Shown piece by piece: positions 1-4,646 of a stretch of 6,596 nt of DNA. A program made the position numbers and the translations under genes. The first letter of the stretch is position 1. Every line of letters starts with the position of its first letter. Below the pieces are notes generated by a model. The model did no database searches. It saw only the letters and a program-made list of their open reading frames with translations, and was not told the origin of the DNA. Source of the DNA: an uncultured Odoribacter sp. (GTDB taxonomy: Bacteria > Bacteroidota > Bacteroidia > Bacteroidales > Marinifilaceae); contig URJC01000144.1 in NCBI GenBank assembly GCA_900548135.1, positions 1 to 6,596 on the forward strand, read 5' to 3'.

Positions 1-7
1 GTAGTCT

Positions 8-43
8 TTTTTGAAAAAATAAGAGGAATTTTTGAAAAAATAA
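8..43. repeat. 15-bp direct repeat of A/T tracts at the left edge
   Basis: TTTTTGAAAAAATAA occurs at 8-22 and again at 29-43, a 21-bp period or about two helical turns. The stretch 1-63 has no start codon that opens a frame on the minus strand and appears to be spacer before a gene outside the window. Phased A/T tracts can bend DNA near promoters, but nothing here proves that role. Confidence 0.5.
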
Positions 44-63
44 AAAGAAGCCACTACATTTAT

Positions 64-79
64 TCAGGAATATTCCTGA
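64..79. repeat. Perfect 16-bp palindrome just after the sigma gene stop
   Basis: TCAGGAATATTCCTGA is its own reverse complement and starts 3 bp after the stop codon of the sigma gene. As RNA it can fold into a 6-bp stem with a 4-nt loop. On the minus strand it is not followed by a T-run, so it is a weak terminator candidate. On the plus strand five T follow, but no plus-strand gene leads into it. It could also be an operator for the next gene beyond the left edge. Confidence 0.5.
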
Positions 80-82
80 TTT

Positions 83-616
83 TTAGAAAAGTAAAAGATA
101 AAAATGTTGCTTCAGATGATCCCGAAGTTTTTTGTAAGCTGTCTTTTTTAACGTATGCACTGTCCCCTCCGCTATAGCCAGCTCAACAGCTATTTCAGCA
201 TTTCGCTTCCCAGCCATAGCCAATTCTATAATTCTGCGCATTTGACATGGCAAAGCATCTACTGCCTTACGTACCAACAAATAAGTTTCCTGCCGCACCA
301 CTTCATCCTCAAAAATGAAATCCGGTTCTAATGTCAGCTCCCTCAAATAATGCTCATCTACCCGTACCCTTTTAAGTACATTCAGACAACGGTTACGGGC
401 AACCATATATAAATATCCCTTTACCTTCAAGATATCTTCAAAATCAGCCCTTTTTTGCCAATAAGTCAATAAAGTCTCCTGTGCAATATCCTTACTCTGC
501 TCTTCATCGTGCAGATATCTCATCGCAAAAACACATAATACAGGATAATAATCCTCAAACAGCTCCCGGAAAGCCGCCTTGTTTCCCCCTTTTATATCCT
601 CAATTAAATCATTCAT
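83..616 (-). CDS. ECF-type RNA polymerase sigma factor, Bacteroidetes type
   Basis: This 177-residue protein has the two-domain sigma-70/ECF layout. Region 2 (about 14-83) covers FRELFEDYYPVLCVFAMRYL, the DEEQSKDIAQETLLTYWQKR segment and VKGYLYMVARNRCLNVLKR. A linker (about 84-110) follows, then region 4 (about 112-168) with DALPCQMRRIIELAMAGKRNAEIA and the recognition helix GTVHTLKKTAYKKLRDHL. It should direct RNA polymerase to a small set of promoters. In Bacteroidetes such factors usually work with a FecR-type anti-sigma factor and control TonB-dependent (SusC-like) uptake genes. Neither is in the window, but the left edge cuts off what follows. The short hydrophobic tail HFYLLLF is a visible oddity. 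The ATG at 616 is the only sensible start, because the next ATG, four bases on, reads into a stop. GGGAG lies 1 nt from the ATG, too close for a normal ribosome site. Confidence 0.92.
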   Translation of the reverse strand: MNDLIEDIKGGNKAAFRELFEDYYPVLCVFAMRYLHDEEQSKDIAQETLLTYWQKRADFEDILKVKGYLYMVARNRCLNVLKRVRVDEHYLRELTLEPDFIFEDEVVRQETYLLVRKAVDALPCQMRRIIELAMAGKRNAEIAVELAIAEGTVHTLKKTAYKKLRDHLKQHFYLLLF

Positions 617-638
617 TCTCCCAAGTTCACTACAGGGA

Positions 639-669
639 CAAAAATATAACTTATTGGACAGTAATCAAA
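639..669 (-). promoter_or_regulatory. Bacteroides-type promoter of the ECF sigma gene
   Basis: On the minus strand TTTG (669-666), a 19-bp spacer and TATTTTTG (646-639) match the Bacteroidetes TTTG / TAnnTTTG consensus, with the same spacing as the riboflavin promoter in this window. Transcription would begin near 631-635, leaving a leader of about 15-20 nt before the ATG at 616. This suggests the sigma gene is expressed separately from the riboflavin operon by the primary sigma factor. Confidence 0.72.
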
Positions 670-724
670 ATGACTTCTCATGAATATATCCTCTTTGAAG
701 TCATCGCTGCCTCCAAAGAGGATA
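670..724 (-). repeat. Two overlapping inverted repeats between ribH and the sigma-factor promoter
   Basis: Repeat A pairs TATCCTCTTTG (minus strand 724-714) with CAAAGAGGATA (697-687), 11 bp perfect with a 16-nt loop. Repeat B pairs ATGACTTC (704-697) with GAAGTCAT (677-670), 8 bp perfect with a 19-nt loop, followed by TTTG. The arms interleave as A-B-A'-B', so the hairpins either exclude each other or form an H-type pseudoknot with connecting loops of about 9 nt each. B' touches the -33 box of the sigma-factor promoter (669-666). Possible roles are the 3' end of the ribH transcript or an operator for the sigma gene. There is no strong T-run, so a simple terminator is not supported. Confidence 0.6.
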
Positions 725-750
725 GGTAAAAAAGCTTAATCCACTTCCTT

Positions 751-1215
751 TTATCCTATTGTCCGGATCAAATTAACCATTTCTATAGCAGTAGTCATAG
801 CATCAAATCCCTTGTTTCCGGCTTTTGTACCAGCCCTTTCCACAGCCTGCTCTATAGAATCGGTAGTCAGGATTCCAAAAATTACCGGGATACCAACCTG
901 CAATCCCACATTAGCAATACCCTTTGTAGCCTCGTTGGCAACCATATCGAAATGAGGTGTAGCTCCACGGATCACAGCACCCAGACAAACCACAGCATCG
1001 TATTTTTGGGATTCAGCCATTTTCTTTGCAATCAAAGGAACTTCAAAAGCCCCAGGTACCCAGGCAATATCTATCAACTTTTCATCTCCGCCATGACGCA
1101 CAAAAGCATCAATGGCTCCTCCCAATAATTTTGAGGTAATAAACTCATTAAAACGTGCAGCAACAATACCTATACGCTGTCCTTCTGCCAATAATTTTCC
1201 TTCCAATGTATTCAT
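751..1215 (-). CDS. ribH: Lumazine synthase (6,7-dimethyl-8-ribityllumazine synthase)
   Basis: This 154-residue enzyme condenses ribitylaminouracil with dihydroxybutanone phosphate to give lumazine, the substrate of RibE, and the family forms pentamers or 60-mer capsids. Motifs in order: ARFNEFIT (21-27), WVPGAFEVP (52-60), [14 protein letters not shown] with catalytic H88, [12 protein letters not shown], and R127-A-G-T-K-A-G-N-K-G at the phosphate site. The ATG at 1215 is preferred because [23 protein letters not shown] matches the usual N-terminus. The frame is open up to an ATG at 1269, which would add 18 residues ([18 protein letters not shown]) not typical of the family and encoded by AT-rich spacer-like sequence. 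It is the last gene of the operon; ribBA is 130 bp upstream with no convincing promoter between. Confidence 0.95.
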   Translation of the reverse strand: MNTLEGKLLAEGQRIGIVAARFNEFITSKLLGGAIDAFVRHGGDEKLIDIAWVPGAFEVPLIAKKMAESQKYDAVVCLGAVIRGATPHFDMVANEATKGIANVGLQVGIPVIFGILTTDSIEQAVERAGTKAGNKGFDAMTTAIEMVNLIRTIG

Positions 1216-1292
1216 AATTTCAATATTATTATTTTTAAATAATCGAGTGTTCAAGAGGTCAGTTTTCAAACCTCGTTAATCATCGCTTCAGG

Positions 1293-1383
1293 CTACCCGT
1301 CCCTCATCGATCCTTTTCCCTTCTTTATCATTTCTCCTTTATCCCTCATTTCTCACCGTTTCCCTCTTTTCCCTTCCAATCAT
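1293..1383 (-). repeat. Purine-rich tract with an imperfect direct repeat at the ribBA end and spacer
   Basis: The minus strand is about 85% purine from the last codons of ribBA into the spacer. GAAGGGAAAAG occurs twice (1376-1366 inside ribBA, 1323-1313 in the spacer), 53 bp apart, and each copy is preceded by ATGAT with a few unmatched bases between. ATGAGGGA also occurs twice (1349-1342 and 1307-1300). The second copy contains a 12-codon frame (1331-1293) that starts 2 nt after AAGGAG. This looks like a decayed local duplication; a function is not shown. Confidence 0.45.
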
Positions 1384-2590
1384 CCCTCACATGCAGGATG
1401 TGTCCCATCTTTTTATATTTCGTATACATGTAAAATTCATTTTTTTCATTACACGTCATTTCAATTGGTTCCCGTCCGACCACTTCAAGTCCAAACCCAT
1501 CCAATCCTTTTATTTTCAAAGGATTATTAGTCATCAGGATCATTTTTTTCACTCCCAGATCGGCCAATATTTCGGCTCCCGTACCATACTCCCGCAAATC
1601 GGCTTTAAATCCCAGTGCCAGATTAGCTTCCACCGTATCCATACCTCCATCCTGTAAATGATAAGCTCTCAATTTATTAATCAACCCGATACCGCGTCCT
1701 TCCTGCCGCATATATAACAACACCCCACGTCCGGCTTTTTCTATTCTCCGCATAGCTTCTGCCAACTGCTCGCCGCAATCACAACGCAATGAGCCAAAAG
1801 CATCCCCGGTGAGACATTCCGAATGTACCCGGCACAATACCGGCTCCCCATTGGCCACATCTCCTTTGACCAAAGCCACATGATGCTCGCCATTGATCTT
1901 ATTCACATACCCATAAGCCTTGAAGATCCCATATTTTGTCGGCATCTCAGCTTCCGTCACCCGTTCCACCAATATCTCAGTACGCCGTCGGTAAGTAATC
2001 AAGTCAGCCACCGTGATCATCTTTAAACCATGTTTCCGGGCAAATTCTTTCAATTCCGGGGTACGCATCATCGTACCGTCTTCCCGCATAATCTCACAAC
2101 ACAACCCACATTCTTTCAAATGCGCAATCCGCATCAGATCCACTGTAGCCTCTGTATGTCCCATCCGCTCCAACACACCACCCGGTTTTGCCTCCAAAGG
2201 AAACATATGCCCCGGACGACGGAAATCCGTCGGTTTTACCCCTTCTTCCACACTCTTCATAGCAGTCACAGAACGCTCCAATGCCGAAATGCCGGTTGTA
2301 GTAGAAACGTGATCGATAGATACCGTAAAAGCGGTACAATGGTTATCAGTATTATTAGTCACCATTTGCTCCAATCCCAGCCTGGCAGTTAATTCCCGGC
2401 TCATTGGCATACAAATCAAGCCTTTGGCATAAGAAGCCATAAAATTCACATTCTCCAGTGTAGCATGCTCGGCAGCACAAATAAGATCCCCTTCGTTTTC
2501 CCGGTCAGGATCATCCACTGCTATAATCATCCTTCCTGCTCTCAAATCATCTATCGCCTCTTCAATCGTACTAAACTTAAAATCTTCCAT
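1346..2590 (-). CDS. ribBA: Bifunctional DHBP synthase / GTP cyclohydrolase II
   Basis: This 414-residue fusion makes both starting materials of the pathway. The N-terminal half (about 1-202) is 3,4-dihydroxy-2-butanone 4-phosphate synthase, acting on ribulose 5-phosphate. It has [10 protein letters not shown] (R30, E31, D35), C60 in [15 protein letters not shown], and GHTEATVDL with H145. The C-terminal half (about 207-400) is GTP cyclohydrolase II, with zinc ligands C259, C270 and C272 in [21 protein letters not shown], then [11 protein letters not shown], the catalytic pair D331/R333 in FKADLREYG, and [10 protein letters not shown]. Key residues of both halves are present, so both activities are expected. 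A charged tail of about 14 residues after MGHILHV lies in a purine-rich stretch that runs past the stop. No clear Shine-Dalgarno precedes the ATG. A 130-bp spacer separates it from ribH. Confidence 0.97.
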   Translation of the reverse strand: MEDFKFSTIEEAIDDLRAGRMIIAVDDPDRENEGDLICAAEHATLENVNFMASYAKGLICMPMSRELTARLGLEQMVTNNTDNHCTAFTVSIDHVSTTTGISALERSVTAMKSVEEGVKPTDFRRPGHMFPLEAKPGGVLERMGHTEATVDLMRIAHLKECGLCCEIMREDGTMMRTPELKEFARKHGLKMITVADLITYRRRTEILVERVTEAEMPTKYGIFKAYGYVNKINGEHHVALVKGDVANGEPVLCRVHSECLTGDAFGSLRCDCGEQLAEAMRRIEKAGRGVLLYMRQEGRGIGLINKLRAYHLQDGGMDTVEANLALGFKADLREYGTGAEILADLGVKKMILMTNNPLKIKGLDGFGLEVVGREPIEMTCNEKNEFYMYTKYKKMGHILHVRDDWKGKEGNGEK

Positions 2591-2624
2591 AGCTTTTTTT
2601 TCATTTATTCTATTTTCAATTGAT

Positions 2625-3263
2625 TCAAAATCCGTTTGCCTGTAAAAAATCCAGGGTCAGTCCGTTTCTAATATTTCCGGGCTGCATCAGTTTCTCTACA
2701 TATTTTCCTATCAGATCATTTTCCAGGTTCACGATTTCTCCGATGCGTTTGGTGGTCAAAGTCGTTTCTTCCTGCGTATGGGGGATAACAGACACCTTAA
2801 ACACAGTCTCGTCCACATAGGCAACGGTGAGACTCACTCCATCCACTGCAACAGATCCTTTCTCTATCACATAATGGAGTATCTCCGGAGAAGCAGCAAT
2901 CGTCAGCCATATAGCTATTTCATCCTGCACTTTATCCCTGATCCGGCCAACTCCATCCACGTGCCCCGCCACAATATGTCCTCCTAACCGGCTGTTCAGA
3001 CACAAAGCCCTTTCCAGATTCACCCGGTCCCCGGGCTTCAGCCCCCCAAGACTGGTACGCGACATCGTTTCGGGCATCACATCAGCCGAAAAATATCCAT
3101 TTCCCATTGCAGTCACAGTCAGGCACACCCCATTCGTAGCGATACTATCGCCAACACGGGTATCTTCAAGCACCTTTGTAGCCTCTATCTCCAAAACCAC
3201 ACTACGGCTTCCCTGCCGGATAACCTTGATTTTTCCTATTTCTTCTATTATTCCTGTAAACAT
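2625..3263 (-). CDS. ribE: Riboflavin synthase (alpha subunit type)
   Basis: This 212-residue enzyme dismutates two 6,7-dimethyl-8-ribityllumazine molecules to riboflavin and the ribitylaminouracil. It begins with the hallmark [10 protein letters not shown], which fixes the start. Two tandem lumazine-binding beta-barrels are visible: barrel 1 (about 1-95) with TNGVCLTVT (C47), and barrel 2 (about 98-195) with [13 protein letters not shown] at its entry and [13 protein letters not shown] later. The C-terminal helix that trimerises the family corresponds to about 190-212. Length and motif order are normal. It sits 37 bp after ribD and 34 bp before ribBA, with no promoter or terminator in either gap, so it should be co-transcribed under the FMN riboswitch. 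The family is often also called ribC. Confidence 0.97.
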   Translation of the reverse strand: MFTGIIEEIGKIKVIRQGSRSVVLEIEATKVLEDTRVGDSIATNGVCLTVTAMGNGYFSADVMPETMSRTSLGGLKPGDRVNLERALCLNSRLGGHIVAGHVDGVGRIRDKVQDEIAIWLTIAASPEILHYVIEKGSVAVDGVSLTVAYVDETVFKVSVIPHTQEETTLTTKRIGEIVNLENDLIGKYVEKLMQPGNIRNGLTLDFLQANGF

Positions 3264-3300
3264 AAATAAAATGAACTTATCGTTTATTCTGCCACCTGTT

Positions 3301-4407
3301 TTATCCTCCTTTCCCTGTCTTTCCGTGAATCAACACATCTTCACCTATAATCTCAACTGCCACCTGTTGCAAGATGACGGCCTCACTCATTCTTGGGAAT
3401 CCCCTCCCTTCAACAGGTGTTTTTGCATCCTTCCCTCCGATAATTTTGGGTGCAATAAAAGCATATACTTCATCCACCAGACCGTTTTTCAAAAAAGCTT
3501 CATTCAACCCGCCTCCTCCTTCCAGCAAAATAGAATCTATACCAGCATTGCCCAGCTGCTTCAACAAATCTTTCAAATCCACCCGTTGTTCCTGTTTCCG
3601 GCAAAGAAGCAATTCCACTCCTTTTTCAGCCAAGGCATTCCGGCTTTCCGCCAGGGCCTGATCTGTATGAGCTACAACAGTCCGGTATTGCCGGGCTGTT
3701 TTCACCAAATGGCTATCTAATGCGAGTCCTGCCCTACTATCTACCACAATCCGCAAGGGCTGCCTCACCTCTCTTTCCAAACGGCAATTCAACATCGGAT
3801 CATCTATCCGGGCAGTCCCGCTTCCCACCATGATCCCCATATACATAGCCCGCATCTCCTGAACCCGTTGCCGGGATTCCTCTCCGGTCACCCATTTAGA
3901 ATCACCCGTATAAGCAGCAATTTTTCCATCCAAAGTCATTGCTGTTTTCATCACAACCCAAGGCATACGCGAAGTGATGTATTTTAAGAATACACAATTT
4001 TGTTCCCGGATCCTTTCTTCCTCCAGTCCGGAGGTCACTTCAATACCAGCTTTTCTCAGCCTATCTATGCCTTTACCCGCCACCAACGGATTAGGATCAG
4101 AGATACCCACCACCACCCTGGCAATACCGTGTTCGATAATGGCTTCCGTGCAAGGAGGCGTCTTACCATAGTGGCAACAGGGTTCCAAAGTCACATACAT
4201 CGTAGCCCCTATAGCATCTTCCCGGCAATTTTTGAAAGCATTGCGCTCAGCATGAAGTCCACCATAACGTTCATGCCAACCTTCTGCAATAATCCGTCCC
4301 TGTTTCACAATGACGGCACCTACTAACGGATTGGGATTTACCCATCCTCTTCCCCGCTCTGCCAACTCAATGGCCCGGTTCATATAACGAATATCTTCTG
4401 TCTCCAT
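3301..4407 (-). CDS. ribD: Bifunctional riboflavin deaminase/reductase RibD
   Basis: This cytosolic 368-residue enzyme deaminates the pyrimidine made by GTP cyclohydrolase II and then reduces its ribose side chain with NADPH, giving 5-amino-6-ribitylamino-uracil phosphate. The N-terminal deaminase (about 1-145) has the zinc motif H52-A-E54 and PCC(H)YGKTPPC with C77 and C86 as ligands, after the NPNPLVGAVIV motif. The C-terminal reductase (about 148-368) has MKTAMTLDGKIA, TGDSKWVTG, a GSGTARIDDP loop and LLEGGGGLNEAFL. The length fits the family. The ATG at 4407 is chosen because METEDIRYMNRAIELAERG aligns with known RibD starts. No Shine-Dalgarno is possible here because the terminator T-run sits directly upstream. 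It is the first gene of the operon; ribE follows after 37 bp. Confidence 0.97.
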   Translation of the reverse strand: METEDIRYMNRAIELAERGRGWVNPNPLVGAVIVKQGRIIAEGWHERYGGLHAERNAFKNCREDAIGATMYVTLEPCCHYGKTPPCTEAIIEHGIARVVVGISDPNPLVAGKGIDRLRKAGIEVTSGLEEERIREQNCVFLKYITSRMPWVVMKTAMTLDGKIAAYTGDSKWVTGEESRQRVQEMRAMYMGIMVGSGTARIDDPMLNCRLEREVRQPLRIVVDSRAGLALDSHLVKTARQYRTVVAHTDQALAESRNALAEKGVELLLCRKQEQRVDLKDLLKQLGNAGIDSILLEGGGGLNEAFLKNGLVDEVYAFIAPKIIGGKDAKTPVEGRGFPRMSEAVILQQVAVEIIGEDVLIHGKTGKGG

Positions 4408-4412
4408 ATCAT

Positions 4413-4439
4413 AAAAAAAGCCCTGAATTACTTCAGGGC
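4413..4439 (-). terminator. Rho-independent terminator controlled by the FMN riboswitch
   Basis: On the minus strand GCCCTGAA (4439-4432), a 4-nt loop GTAA and TTCAGGGC (4427-4420) make a perfect 8-bp hairpin. A run of seven T (4419-4413) follows directly. Its 5' arm, widened by one base at each end to TGCCCTGAAG (4440-4431), is complementary over 10 nt to CTTCAGGGCA in the riboswitch. The terminator and antiterminator are therefore mutually exclusive. The T-run ends only 5 nt before the ribD ATG. Confidence 0.93.
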
Positions 4440-4475
4440 ATGTATCATATACAGCGACGTATCATTCACTGACCT

Positions 4476-4592
4476 ATTTCTTCTTCCATCCGGACTCTCA
4501 CCGTCGGTACCGGAATTCCACCGATTCAGTCCCCCAAGGGGAGTCGCGGACTATCACCGCCGGTAGGGAATTACACCCTGCCCTGAAGAAAT
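4476..4592 (-). promoter_or_regulatory. FMN riboswitch (RFN element)
   Basis: The minus strand carries the conserved RFN core in order: AGGGCAGGGTG, AATTCCC, ACCGGCGGTGATAGTCCGCG, a variable CCCC/GGGG hairpin, GGTGGAATTCCGGTACC, and GACGGTGAGAGTCCGGATGG. The closing helix P1 pairs ATTTCTTC (4592-4585) with GAAGAAAT (4483-4476); a register shift pairing TTCTTC with 4486-4481 is also possible. This is a full-length aptamer placed just downstream of the promoter and upstream of ribD, so it should sense FMN and repress the whole operon. The 5' strand of P1 continues into CTTCAGGGCA (4588-4579), which is perfectly complementary to the first arm of the downstream terminator and can act as the antiterminator. 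Confidence 0.97.
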
Positions 4593-4611
4593 ATTTACAC
4601 TATTTCAATTG

Positions 4612-4642
4612 CAAACTTACATTATTTTTTACGAAAAACAAA
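4612..4642 (-). promoter_or_regulatory. Bacteroides-type promoter of the riboflavin operon
   Basis: On the minus strand TTTG (4642-4639) is followed by a 19-bp spacer and TAAGTTTG (4619-4612). This matches the Bacteroidetes primary-sigma consensus TTTG / TAnnTTTG at the usual spacing. Transcription should start near 4604-4608, some 12-16 nt before the FMN aptamer begins, giving a leader of about 200 nt before the ribD ATG. The -33 box lies just 3' of the stop codon of the TlpA-like gene. Confidence 0.8.
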
Positions 4643-4646
4643 TACT

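Noticed and set aside
481..729. A plus-strand small protein overlapping the sigma gene and spacer
   Set aside because: Most of it lies antisense to the sigma gene, it has no family motif, and it has no promoter or ribosome site; it is a frame shadow.
724..753. A terminator right after ribH using AAAAG...CTTTTTT
   Set aside because: The possible stem is only about 5 A/T-rich bp and there is no GC-rich hairpin before the T-run.
1216..1300. A separate promoter for ribH (TAATATTG or GAGGTTTG as a -7 box)
   Set aside because: Each box has a mismatch to TAnnTTTG, and no TTTG lies 19-21 bp upstream; the nearest CTTG is about 23 bp away.
2094..2339. A second minus-strand frame inside ribBA
   Set aside because: It overlaps the DHBP synthase domain in another frame; the ribBA frame carries the conserved motifs without interruption, so it is not a frameshifted gene.
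1391..4326. Several plus-strand frames of 65-164 codons opposite the rib genes
   Set aside because: All lie antisense to genes with clear enzyme motifs and show low-complexity shadow translations rich in His, Ser, Pro and Phe.
4408..4646. A small protein gene in the gap before ribD
   Set aside because: The gap is fully explained by a promoter, the FMN aptamer and the terminator; no coding frame is needed.
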